Shown in pieces: positions 34,664 through 43,647 of a DNA stretch of 64,000 nt. The DNA is from JAEKNW01 sp963678375 (GTDB lineage: Bacteria > Cloacimonadota > Cloacimonadia > Cloacimonadales > JAFGVF01): contig OY782831.1 in the NCBI GenBank assembly GCA_963678375.2, positions 1,612,001-1,676,000 of the forward strand, in the 5' to 3' direction. Numbering within the stretch: position 1 is the first letter of the stretch; every line of letters begins with the position of its first letter. A program made the position numbers and the translations under genes. The notes below the pieces were generated by a model, which ran no database searches, was not told where the DNA came from, and was given only the letters and a program-made list of their open reading frames with translations.

Positions 34664-36973
34664 ATGAATGATTTGTTATCTAAAATAAAAAATGATAGTA
34701 GGCTTGAACAGTTCGAAACTTATAAGGAACTATTCACTAAATGCTTTGAACAAAGAAATATGGAAATAAAGACATATTTTGAAGAGTTTTTAGTAAAATG
34801 GACTGAGTTTAAAAGTTTTGAAGCAAAACCTAATAAGCACGTAAAAGATATTATCAGCGCTAACTTCGAATTATTTTTTAGATTTATTCGTGCATCGAAT
34901 AATATTGATTGGTTTAATGAATATTTACCTGTCTTTAATGAGAATGAAAAATACCTGACAAATTACTTTTACTTAGCAAATATCTATGATTACTTTGGTT
35001 ATTTAATGTGGTTAAAACATGATATTGAAAAAGGTGTACAATACCTTTTAAAATCTTTAGAAATAGCTAACAGATATTGTAATCCAGATGAAATACCAGG
35101 AAGATATACTAACTTGGGCTATCTTTATGAAGTTGTGGGAGATCTAGCTAAAGCAGAATATTATTATAATGAAGGTTTGGATTTTGCTTTACGTTATAAT
35201 TCAATTAACGCCCTCAAACTTGCTTATAATGCAATGGGAAGATTATATATTGGAATGAATCAATTTGAAAAAGCTATAGACTTTTTTGAAGATTCCTTAA
35301 GCTTGTATGAGAGAGAACAAGATATAGATAGAGTCGCTGTAATAAATAACTTAGCTATGTGTTATAGAACAATAAATGTGACAGATAAAGCTAAAGATTT
35401 ATACCATGAGATTGATAAAGAATGGATATTGCAGAGAGATCCTGAACTATATTTTGCTGTACAGACCAATCTTGGTAATCTGCTAGTTGCTTATAACGAA
35501 TATGGAATAGCTGAAGAAAAATTCATGAAATCTTTAGACTTTGCTCAAAAAGTTAAAGCTTTAGACCAAGTCATTAGCTTATATGTAAGTTTAGGAGATT
35601 TATATAGTAAGACAAATAGAACTGATCAAGCACTAAGTATATTAGATGAAGCCCTTGAATTAAGCAAACAATTAAAAAACTATAGAGTACAAAAATCTAT
35701 TTATCTCAAATTAGCTGAGATTAGTCTATCTGAAAAGAATTACCAAGAAGCATTATTGTACCTAGATAAATTAGTTGAAATTGCCAAGGCAGTGCAAAAC
35801 ACTCAATTACAGATTAGAACTCTCAAGAAGCAAGCTTACTGCTACGAAAAATTAGGAGATTTTAAAAAGGCTTACACTTATTTAGATAAATCTGAAAGAA
35901 TACAGGAAAAGATTGCAGCTGTTGAGAAACAAGAGAAAAGAAAGGAAGAACTAAAATTAGTTGGTAATTCTGTAAGAAAGCATTTCATTTTTCAGACGAG
36001 TAATTCGCTTATATCTAGGGAGCTTTCAGCAAGGATTGGAGTAAATTTACTTGGAACTGATCCTTTAATGCAGAAAGCCGTAAGTAAGGCTTTACTAGCC
36101 TCAACAAACTCTGACGCTAGTATCTTGATTAAAGGAGAATCAGGAACAGGTAAAGACATTATTGCTAGAATAATTCACTACTCAAGTTCAAGACACAGTA
36201 ATCCTTTTATACCTGTAAATAGTGGTTCGTTTTCTCCGGGAATAGTTAATTCTGCCCTCTTTGGTCATAAAAAAGGGGCTTTTACTGGGGCTGTATCAGA
36301 TTATGTTGGTTATTTTGAAGCTGCTAATAAGGGAACTGTTTTTATGGATGAAATTGGAGAAATGCCTCAAGATATTCAAATTGCTCTTTTACGTGTTTTA
36401 GAAGAAAAAAAGATAACTCCTTTAGGATCAAGTAAGCAAATCCCAGTTGATTTCCGTCTGATTTCTGCTACTAATAGAGATTTAGATAAAGAAATAAAAG
36501 AAGGAAAAATGAGATTAGATTTCCTCAATAGAATAAATACACTAGAAATATGTATTCCTCCTTTGAGAGAAAGAAAAGATGATATTCCTCTTTTGATAGA
36601 TGCTTTTATTGAAGAGATTAGCATGAGGGTTAAAATTAAGAAGCCGCAAATATCAATCCCCGCCTTGAAACTTCTCTTAGATTATGATTATCCAGGAAAT
36701 GTAAGAGAACTTAAAAATATGATTGAAAAATTAATTATCTTTAACAATAAATGTGAAATACATCCAGATGATATTTATAACTTAAATATGAATATTACAA
36801 GGAAAAATATATTTAATACTAAACAAGTAACTTTACATTTAGAGACTCTTGAGAAACAGGCAATATGTGAAGCTATGAAGCAAAGTTCAAATAATAAGAC
36901 AGATGCTGCAAAGCTTTTAGGTATAACAGTCTATGCTTTAAGAAGAAGATTAGAAAAATATAATTTAAAGTAA
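34664..36973 (+). CDS. Sigma-54-dependent transcription activator with TPR sensor
   Basis: The 769-aa protein starts at the ATG at 34664, with AGAGGAG upstream; a longer TTG start at 34604 would cross that site. Residues about 60-420 are TPR-like helical repeats (GRYTNLGYLYEVVGDLAKAE, ALLYLDKLVEIAKAVQ). The AAA+ domain has Walker A GESGTGKD (about 490), the GAFTGA loop (about 537) that contacts sigma-54, and VFMDEIGEM for Walker B. The C-terminus is a Fis-type helix-turn-helix (about 730-769, NKTDAAKLLGITVYALRRRL). There is no receiver domain, so the TPR region probably senses a protein partner or ligand. It should open sigma-54 promoters; candidates lie at 20532 and 34331. Confidence 0.93.
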   Translation: MNDLLSKIKNDSRLEQFETYKELFTKCFEQRNMEIKTYFEEFLVKWTEFKSFEAKPNKHVKDIISANFELFFRFIRASNNIDWFNEYLPVFNENEKYLTNYFYLANIYDYFGYLMWLKHDIEKGVQYLLKSLEIANRYCNPDEIPGRYTNLGYLYEVVGDLAKAEYYYNEGLDFALRYNSINALKLAYNAMGRLYIGMNQFEKAIDFFEDSLSLYEREQDIDRVAVINNLAMCYRTINVTDKAKDLYHEIDKEWILQRDPELYFAVQTNLGNLLVAYNEYGIAEEKFMKSLDFAQKVKALDQVISLYVSLGDLYSKTNRTDQALSILDEALELSKQLKNYRVQKSIYLKLAEISLSEKNYQEALLYLDKLVEIAKAVQNTQLQIRTLKKQAYCYEKLGDFKKAYTYLDKSERIQEKIAAVEKQEKRKEELKLVGNSVRKHFIFQTSNSLISRELSARIGVNLLGTDPLMQKAVSKALLASTNSDASILIKGESGTGKDIIARIIHYSSSRHSNPFIPVNSGSFSPGIVNSALFGHKKGAFTGAVSDYVGYFEAANKGTVFMDEIGEMPQDIQIALLRVLEEKKITPLGSSKQIPVDFRLISATNRDLDKEIKEGKMRLDFLNRINTLEICIPPLRERKDDIPLLIDAFIEEISMRVKIKKPQISIPALKLLLDYDYPGNVRELKNMIEKLIIFNNKCEIHPDDIYNLNMNITRKNIFNTKQVTLHLETLEKQAICEAMKQSSNNKTDAAKLLGITVYALRRRLEKYNLK

Positions 36974-36993
36974 ATCTTAATCTTTGAACATGA

Positions 36994-37020
36994 AAATAGC
37001 CCTGCTCAGCAGGGCTATTT
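36994..37020. terminator. Bidirectional terminator between convergent genes
   Basis: AAATAGCCCTGC and GCAGGGCTATTT form a perfect 12-bp stem around TCA. A/T-rich tails on both sides let it serve both the activator gene and the secreted protein gene on the other strand. Confidence 0.88.
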
Positions 37021-37058
37021 GCTTTTATTGAATTATCAAGTTCTTTAATTATTTGCTA

Positions 37059-39335
37059 CTATTTCATTAATACCATTTTCTTCATTTCAGTTTTTTCTGC
37101 ATTAGTTAACTTGTAGAAGTAGAGTCCTGAAGAAACTTGATTACCATTCATATCTTTACCTTGCCATACATAAGAGTGATTACCAGCTTGTAAGTCACTA
37201 TTAACAAGTGTATTAACAAGTTGTCCTTTAACATTATAGATACTTAGGTTAACATTACTAGCTTTATTCATATTAAAGCTAATAGTTGTTTCAGGATTGA
37301 ATGGGTTTGGGTAGTTTTGTTTTAACTGCATTGAAGGCATTGCAACATTATTGTTATCAATATTTGGTGTTGCACTAGCAAAATCAATATCGATTGCAGC
37401 ATACATCATTCTTCCACCAGTTGCTTGACCAATACCTTGTTCAGAAGATCCAAATGTCTCATCATCTAAGTACATAAAGTGTAATCTTCCGATAGGACCA
37501 GTTCCTTGTGAAGAGTGAACATATTCTATTTTGTTAGTTGGGTAAACGAAAGTAGGGATTTGACCATGTAATTCAGGGATTTCTAGCCCATTTAGTGAGA
37601 ATGGCTCTGACCATGTTGCACCATTATCAGCAGAAACACTAATCATTGTTTCTAAGTTTTGGGCCCAATCTTCAAGTTCAGGATAAACATCAGGTGATTT
37701 ATTATAGTCACGAGCTTTTTGAGTATCATGCCAAATAATAGCCATCATACCCATTTCATTAGCATCTGTAATCCTGATGTGATTAAGATGGAATAGGGCT
37801 GCTTCATCTACAGCATCTTCATCCCAATATGGGAAAGGCCACATAGTTTCAAGGAGAGGCATTCCCCAGTAATCTGTATCAGCAGGAGTTACACCATCAT
37901 CTACATTATCCCAAGTGCCATCGTCAGCAATTTCATCTGTAATACCATCACCATCAGTATCCCACCAACACCAAGGTACTTCGTCACTAACACTCTCTGT
38001 GTTTCCTGTAATATCAAAAACTCTTTGTTCTGTTTGTGGATAAACTTCATTAACTAAGAAAGTGTTATCAGCAGGATTGAAAATCACAGTTTTTATTACA
38101 TGTAGAGCAGGATAATATCCACCTTCATAGTTCTTTAAAGTATAAAGAGCTGGCATATGAATTCTGCCATGATCATCAACAGAAATATTGAAATGTCCTG
38201 ATTGACCAATTCCTATGTACATATCTTCATCAGAATAATCATTTTGATCTGTATCAAAATATTCTTCAGTCATCTCTGTACCTTCATGGAAGCCAGTAGG
38301 ATTGATATAATTTGGGTTGTATCCATCAAAAGTGTCCCAGAGAGAATATCTTTGCCATTGGCCTTCACCATAATTATCACAAACAAATACATCTAAAGAT
38401 GGTTCGTTAATACTTGGGTCATCTACACCAGTTCCTTCAGCAGCAATATGATAACCAATGTAATATAGTTTATCATCAATTACTTTGAAAGACATGAAAG
38501 GTCGTCTCCAATAAGTAGTAGAGACATTCCACTCATCTAGTTCAGGAATTGTTGTTGATCCCCAGTTGGTAGGATTGAAGGTTTGGTATTCAATCTCTGA
38601 TTCTAAGAAATCATGATACATAATAAAAACATTTTCAGCTGCAGCAGTACCAGCAGACCAGCCATTTTTAGCTGCTACATAAACTCTTTGATATCCTTCT
38701 TGAGGAGATGGACCAATTTGAACTGAAGGCCAATTGAACTCATTAGAATCATACTCAACACCATTTACTTCAATAGTATTTGGTGAATCAATGATAGTAT
38801 ATAAACTAGAGTTTTGATTTAGTGAAATACCACCAATAACAGCATCATAACCTAAGCCTACTTCCCATTCAGAATCTGAAGCATCCCAGTTACCATGATA
38901 AGCAAATATAGGTCTTCCAGCAGCAGTTAATCCTAAACCAGCATAACCTTCATTAGTATCAACTGGATTAAAAGTTGAGTTTGTTTGAACAATACCTGTT
39001 TCATCAACAAATGCTTTATAGATTCTACGAGTAGAACTACCTGTAGCCTTTCCATGATAAATAATCCAGTTACCCTTAACACCACCATTAGCTGAAAAAT
39101 CAGCCATCATCATAGGTGTTGCACCATAGGTGCCTGGGAAGTAATCATAATAGTTATCCATTATGTTTACTGGTTCAATAGCAAATTGGAAAGGAGTTTC
39201 ATAACGGTTGTCTGATTGATAAGGTCTTAATCCGAATTGATCAAGTTTAATACTCTTTAAAGGTGTGTTAGCACTAGCAAATAAAGAGATAGTTAACACT
39301 GTAAGCAAAGTAATAATCATAAACTTCTTTTTCAT
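37059..39335 (-). CDS. Secreted Asp-box-like protein with sorting tail (family member 2)
   Basis: The protein is 758 aa from the ATG at 39335, chosen for the GGAGG just upstream and the signal peptide MKKKFMIITLLTVLTISLFA. It is a close paralog of 9300 and 45631. Shared landmarks are YYDYFPGTYG, EVGLGYDAVIGG, VQIGPSPQEGYQRVYVAAKN, DNYGEGQW, the DTDGDGITDE loop followed by DDGTWDNVDDGVT and YWGMP, then SADNGATWSEP (Asp-box-like) and GIGQATGGRMMYA. The sorting module (NYPNPFNPETTISF to KKMVLMK) closes it. TTGACA followed by an AT-rich stretch about 125 nt upstream may be its promoter. Its biochemical role is unknown. Confidence 0.8.
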   Translation of the reverse strand: MKKKFMIITLLTVLTISLFASANTPLKSIKLDQFGLRPYQSDNRYETPFQFAIEPVNIMDNYYDYFPGTYGATPMMMADFSANGGVKGNWIIYHGKATGSSTRRIYKAFVDETGIVQTNSTFNPVDTNEGYAGLGLTAAGRPIFAYHGNWDASDSEWEVGLGYDAVIGGISLNQNSSLYTIIDSPNTIEVNGVEYDSNEFNWPSVQIGPSPQEGYQRVYVAAKNGWSAGTAAAENVFIMYHDFLESEIEYQTFNPTNWGSTTIPELDEWNVSTTYWRRPFMSFKVIDDKLYYIGYHIAAEGTGVDDPSINEPSLDVFVCDNYGEGQWQRYSLWDTFDGYNPNYINPTGFHEGTEMTEEYFDTDQNDYSDEDMYIGIGQSGHFNISVDDHGRIHMPALYTLKNYEGGYYPALHVIKTVIFNPADNTFLVNEVYPQTEQRVFDITGNTESVSDEVPWCWWDTDGDGITDEIADDGTWDNVDDGVTPADTDYWGMPLLETMWPFPYWDEDAVDEAALFHLNHIRITDANEMGMMAIIWHDTQKARDYNKSPDVYPELEDWAQNLETMISVSADNGATWSEPFSLNGLEIPELHGQIPTFVYPTNKIEYVHSSQGTGPIGRLHFMYLDDETFGSSEQGIGQATGGRMMYAAIDIDFASATPNIDNNNVAMPSMQLKQNYPNPFNPETTISFNMNKASNVNLSIYNVKGQLVNTLVNSDLQAGNHSYVWQGKDMNGNQVSSGLYFYKLTNAEKTEMKKMVLMK

Positions 39336-39611
39336 AGTTCCTCCACTATTTAAGGTTTGTTTAGACAAGTAAGATAATTATACTAATGATATAGTATAAA
39401 AACTAAAGTATCTATAATTATATCTATGTATATAATAAACAATATATAATTTAAAAAATATGTCAAGTGATAAAAATGATAAGTTATCGGTATTACAAAA
39501 TATATTATATGAATGACTCAGATGACTTTCTGAAATGCAATCTGGGATGAACTTGGACTTTACTTTTTTAATTTATGATTTACATATAATACTTCCTATA
39601 GGCTTTACTCA

Positions 39612-39653
39612 AATAATGCAATCTTCTCTAATGCTCTACTGCACCAGTTGGCT
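39612..39653 (+). repeat. Short fragment R5 of the dispersed repeat
   Basis: AATAATGCAATCTTCTCTAA followed by GCTCTACTGCACCAGTTGG matches the 3' block of copies at 45570-45632 and 54053-54090, with more substitutions. Confidence 0.5.
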
Positions 39654-39687
39654 GTAAACCCAAATAGACTAATAGCTTGTTAGGGAC

Positions 39688-39721
39688 AAAAAAACAACTC
39701 GAGTAGAGGAAACCCGAGTTG
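39688..39721 (-). terminator. Intrinsic terminator for the protease gene
   Basis: On the - strand CAACTCG and CGAGTTG pair around a 13-nt loop, followed by T7. Confidence 0.82.
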
Positions 39722-39780
39722 ATTCTGTTCATTATTCTGGAAGGAATGAACATTAAGTGACTATTTTTATATAGGGAAAA

Positions 39781-42700
39781 TTATTTTAGTAATATCATTT
39801 TCTTAGATTTGGTAATTTTACCATTTTTCATTCTATATAGATAAATACCTGATGATACTTTGTTATTGTTACTATCTTTTCCATCCCAAACTATACTATG
39901 CTTTCCCGCCTCAAGCTTTCTATCAATAAGAGACTTAACCTTTTGCCCTTTAATGTTATAGATTTCAAGTTCTACATGACCTTGTTCTTTGAGCGAAAAG
40001 ACAATTGAGGTTTCAGGATTGAATGGATTTGGATAATTTCCAATAAGGGATAGGGTAGGTTTATCTGTATGGTTATCATCAATAGGAGTGCTAGAATAAT
40101 AGAAGTTTGCAGTTCTACCAGGGTTACCTCTATGCATAATCCAATTTGCATAACCACTTCTTTTGAGATCTAAAAGTCTTAAGTCAGTAATAGTTGAGAT
40201 AACTAAATCTAAATCCCCATCATTATCAATATCTCCAAGAGCTGGTGATACTTTGAGGTTGTCGTTTAGATTAATAGGGAAGTTACCAGCTTCTAAGGCT
40301 TGATGATCAATAGCATGCAACATTCCTGATGTATCACCAAAAATCAAGCAAAGACCTTGTCCGTCTAAATCTGCTAAAAGAGGTGCTCCTTCAATGTAAG
40401 AATCAAGGATGAGTGGAAAGTTGTTAAGCTCAGAACCATCTAAGGAAAGGGCATGTACAGCTCCCTCATAGCTTGTAAAAAGTAATTCTTTATTACCATT
40501 ATTATTAAAATCAGCAACGAGAATATCTTGTTTAATTGCTGCACCTACATCAAAAGAGTAAGCAGTAGTACCATCGTGATTAATTATCTTAATGACACCT
40601 TGAGATGAAATAGCTGAGATAATTTCAGGGTATTGGTCACCATCAATATTTGTAACTAGAGGAGCAAATTCAGTATTTGAACTTAAAGCATAAGGGAAGC
40701 CGTTTATGTTATTTTGGCTAGCATAATCAATAACTAGTAAATTACCAGATATAGCTTGCAGGATGATTTCCTGATTACCATTTAGGTTTATATCACCAGA
40801 AGCAATATTGAAAATGAAGTTCCCTGGGAATTCACATGGATAGTTAGGAAACTCATTTCCCTGACCATCAATAATGTGAAGCTTACCATTAATTGTGCAG
40901 ATGACAGCCTCTAGTGTGCCATTACCATCCACATCTGTTACAAGAGGATTAGCTTTAACCATCTGATTCTCTAGGAATATTGGTCCCCATAGCAATGTAC
41001 CATTACCAGAGACAGCATAAGCTTCTTTATTGCTGGTTACAGCAACAATATCTTGAATGTTATCATTGTTTAAATCTCCAACTGCAAGGGGGAGAGTGAT
41101 ACTTGAAGATAGATTATGAGGAAATCCACTAATGAAATTTTGTTGGTTATCTAAGACATTTACATTGCCTTCAAGATCAGCAAAGATAATTTCATTAGTA
41201 TTATCATTATTGATGTCCATGATAATAGGTGAGGAGTGGGTCTGACCTGTTAATGGAAGTGACCAACCAGGGTAATCCAAGGACAGTTTAGTTTCAAAAG
41301 GAATTTCTATACTGTAGGGAAATTCTGAATCAAGATTAGCTTGCACATATAATTTGAACTCTATTGGTTGGGTTGACATGTTAGAGGTAGTGTTAAATGT
41401 AAAAGGAGAGTCTGCATTCCAAACAGAAGCCCCTGAAACTATAGTACCTAAACTTGCAACAGAATCTTGAATTACCACTCCTGCTTGATCACATCTAAGA
41501 TATATATTTGTGTTATTAGAAGAAGCCCAGGTAAGGCCTGTATTAATATCTAAATAGTTTGTTACTTTTACTTGAAGAGAAATTCTTTCTCCAGGATTAG
41601 CTACACCATCACCATCCCCTTCAATTTCAGCAATAACTTTATCTTCTATTATCATATTAGGAATCTTATCATATAGTACTGCAGCAAAAGCATTAATCCT
41701 GCCTGCTCCTAGTTTACCAGCATAATCAGGATTAATATCATCAATAAAATCTGCTGTATTTTCAATTCTTTCTCTAATTTGAGTGTTCGTAAAATCTGGA
41801 TTCACTGCTTTAACTAAGGCAGCTATACCACAAACAATAGGAGAAGCCATAGATGTTCCTTGAGCATTATCATAACCATCGTCTTCGATAATAGTAGATT
41901 TAATTTCAGTACCTGGAGCAGAAATGTCAATAGGATAACCATATTCAGAGAATGATGCTTTCTCATCATTTCTATTTGTCGCTGCAACATTAAAGGCATT
42001 AGGACAATCTGATGGTGCATCTATATAACTTGAGTTGTGCTCAACATTACCATTTCCAGCTGCTACAACTACTAAAGAACCATAATTAGTTGCATAATTT
42101 ACGTAAGTATTAGCGTATGAAAGATTAAAGGTTTGACCTCCCCAAGATGCATTAATAATGTCTGCCCCCATATCAGCTGCATATACCATCTGCTGATAAC
42201 CATGAGGATTGCCATTACTATCTTGATTATCAGGAGCACCTTGCATATTTAATAGTTTTCCATTAAAAGCAGGACCAACTGTTCCTAAGTTATTATCTCC
42301 AACAGCGCTGGCACAACCAGCAACATGTGTGCCATGATAATTGTGATTCCAGTTCTGTAATGGATTATTATCATTGTTAACGAAATCCCAGCCCATGACA
42401 TCATCTATCTTACCATTTCCATCATTATCAATGCCATCTCCTGTAAAAGTGCCATTAACCCAATCTATTGTTACACCAGTCATCTCTTCTTCATTTAACC
42501 AGATATTTTCTTGAAGATCAGGATGTGTCCATTTTATCCCAGAATCAGAGATTGCTACAAGAACATCTGATGCATCTCTTACAAAATCCCAAACTTTTTC
42601 TGTTTCAGTTTGAGTTATATACCAGAGACTTTCATAGAGACTATCGTTAGGAGTATATTTATTTCTGTTAATAGTAACATAGTCAGCCCATAAGATATCT

Positions 42701-43059
42701 TTTATTGATCTTAATGAATTTAGAGCTTGTTCAATTCTTTTATTATCTTTAATAGTTACTTTGTATATAGCTTGAATATATGAACCATTATCATTCCATT
42801 CTTTATGTTTTACAAAAGGACAATCTTGCGTGATTTTTACTATTTGATATTCTTCAGCAACTTGATTAAAGGATTGAATATTGGTAACAACTATATCATT
42901 ATTATAAGAAACATCAATAGTTCCTTCTATATTTCCAATAGCAGACAATTCGAAACAGACCATTATATTATTTTCTTCAAAAACATCTTGAATAAACTTA
43001 TCAGCCTGCAATAAACAAAGAGATGCAATCAAAATGATAGCAAATAATAACTTTTTCAT
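39781..43059 (-). CDS. Secreted subtilisin-like protease with propeller repeats and sorting tail
   Basis: This 1092-aa protein has a signal peptide (1-19) and a propeptide-like region (20-135). The peptidase S8 domain has its full triad: D172 (AISDSGIKWTHPDL), H242 (YHGTHVAG) and S403 (GTSMASP), with oxyanion Asn about 336 (AAGNGN). A calcium-type loop DNDGNGKIDD lies at 211-220. Residues about 600-980 hold eight FG-GAP/VCBS-like repeats (for example IIMDINNDNTNEIIFAD, ALGDIDNDGDLDLVIS), which likely form a beta-propeller. The sorting module (NYPNPFNPETSIVF to KKMILLK) closes it. It is an extracellular or surface protease. The active site is intact. A -24/-12-like site lies upstream. Confidence 0.93.
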   Translation of the reverse strand: MKKLLFAIILIASLCLLQADKFIQDVFEENNIMVCFELSAIGNIEGTIDVSYNNDIVVTNIQSFNQVAEEYQIVKITQDCPFVKHKEWNDNGSYIQAIYKVTIKDNKRIEQALNSLRSIKDILWADYVTINRNKYTPNDSLYESLWYITQTETEKVWDFVRDASDVLVAISDSGIKWTHPDLQENIWLNEEEMTGVTIDWVNGTFTGDGIDNDGNGKIDDVMGWDFVNNDNNPLQNWNHNYHGTHVAGCASAVGDNNLGTVGPAFNGKLLNMQGAPDNQDSNGNPHGYQQMVYAADMGADIINASWGGQTFNLSYANTYVNYATNYGSLVVVAAGNGNVEHNSSYIDAPSDCPNAFNVAATNRNDEKASFSEYGYPIDISAPGTEIKSTIIEDDGYDNAQGTSMASPIVCGIAALVKAVNPDFTNTQIRERIENTADFIDDINPDYAGKLGAGRINAFAAVLYDKIPNMIIEDKVIAEIEGDGDGVANPGERISLQVKVTNYLDINTGLTWASSNNTNIYLRCDQAGVVIQDSVASLGTIVSGASVWNADSPFTFNTTSNMSTQPIEFKLYVQANLDSEFPYSIEIPFETKLSLDYPGWSLPLTGQTHSSPIIMDINNDNTNEIIFADLEGNVNVLDNQQNFISGFPHNLSSSITLPLAVGDLNNDNIQDIVAVTSNKEAYAVSGNGTLLWGPIFLENQMVKANPLVTDVDGNGTLEAVICTINGKLHIIDGQGNEFPNYPCEFPGNFIFNIASGDINLNGNQEIILQAISGNLLVIDYASQNNINGFPYALSSNTEFAPLVTNIDGDQYPEIISAISSQGVIKIINHDGTTAYSFDVGAAIKQDILVADFNNNGNKELLFTSYEGAVHALSLDGSELNNFPLILDSYIEGAPLLADLDGQGLCLIFGDTSGMLHAIDHQALEAGNFPINLNDNLKVSPALGDIDNDGDLDLVISTITDLRLLDLKRSGYANWIMHRGNPGRTANFYYSSTPIDDNHTDKPTLSLIGNYPNPFNPETSIVFSLKEQGHVELEIYNIKGQKVKSLIDRKLEAGKHSIVWDGKDSNNNKVSSGIYLYRMKNGKITKSKKMILLK

Positions 43060-43143
43060 AATATATCTCCTAAACTTTTTAATGTACTTAGTAAGAACTA
43101 GTATTAAAAATAAAAGTTCGATTAAATTTAAAAATATATAGAT

Positions 43144-43157
43144 GCATAAATAATACC
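43144..43157 (-). promoter_or_regulatory. Possible sigma-54 promoter of the protease gene
   Basis: On the - strand: TTGGTATTATTTATGCAT, with GG and GC exactly 10 nt apart and TTGG/TGCA matching the consensus ends. The predicted start is about 70 nt before the ATG. The inner -24 bases do not match, so confidence is low. Confidence 0.35.
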
Positions 43158-43360
43158 AAGAGTATAAAATTGAATCTAAAAGATATAAAAAAGATGATGA
43201 AATGCAAAAAATCCATCCTGATTGTTGAAAATAATTTTATCACCCTATGTATGGCTTATATTAAATAGCTGAAAAAGAGAGGATTATGTATATTATGTGT
43301 ACATAGAAAAATCGTAATATGTATTCATTGTTTACGGAAAAGACCAGAGTTTTAGTGTGG

Positions 43361-43403
43361 GCTCTCATATTTGATGAGAGCATAACACAAGTTAATTTGT
43401 GTT
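43361..43403. repeat. Two adjacent perfect hairpins
   Basis: GCTCTCAT/ATGAGAGC with loop ATTTG (43361-43381), then AACACAA/TTGTGTT with loop GTTAAT (43384-43403). No T-run follows. It may be part of an unrecognised RNA or a protein-binding region. Confidence 0.4.
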
Positions 43404-43598
43404 GCTTGGAGATATGTAAAACTTACAATAATATCACTCAAATAGTTAGTAGTGTTATTGTATTTTACCGCTTTATTGTTAGTAACTCCATGAAAACCAA
43501 ATACTTAATGAGGAGACTAGCAATGAGGAAGTAGTCATGATAGATATAAAAAATCTAAGGCCATCTAGGTCAATATGAAAAGTATAAGCAAATAAGAA

Positions 43599-43630
43599 AC
43601 CCCTTTCAAGGCTAAATACCAGAAAGGGGT
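43599..43630 (-). terminator. Intrinsic terminator after fhs
   Basis: On the - strand ACCCCTTTC and GAAAGGGGT form a 9-bp stem with a 14-nt loop, followed by TTCTTATTT. It lies 18 nt after the stop codon. Confidence 0.8.
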
Positions 43631-43647
43631 CAAAAAACTTAGCTAGT

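Larger units (their letters stand above)
39369..39780. other. Gene-free stretch with repeat fragment and terminator
   Basis: It holds the leader of the 758-aa protein gene, fragment R5 of the dispersed repeat (39612-39653) and the terminator of the protease gene. No protein gene is seen. Confidence 0.6.
43060..43647. other. Gene-free stretch upstream of the protease gene
   Basis: Contents: a -24/-12-like site (43144-43157), two adjacent hairpins (43361-43403) and the fhs terminator (43599-43630). A 71-codon frame at 43319-43534 has no ribosome site or family resemblance and is not called. Confidence 0.55.

Noticed and set aside
43319..43534. 71-codon frame in the gap upstream of the protease gene, + strand
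   Set aside because: No ribosome site, no family resemblance, and it crosses the twin hairpins.
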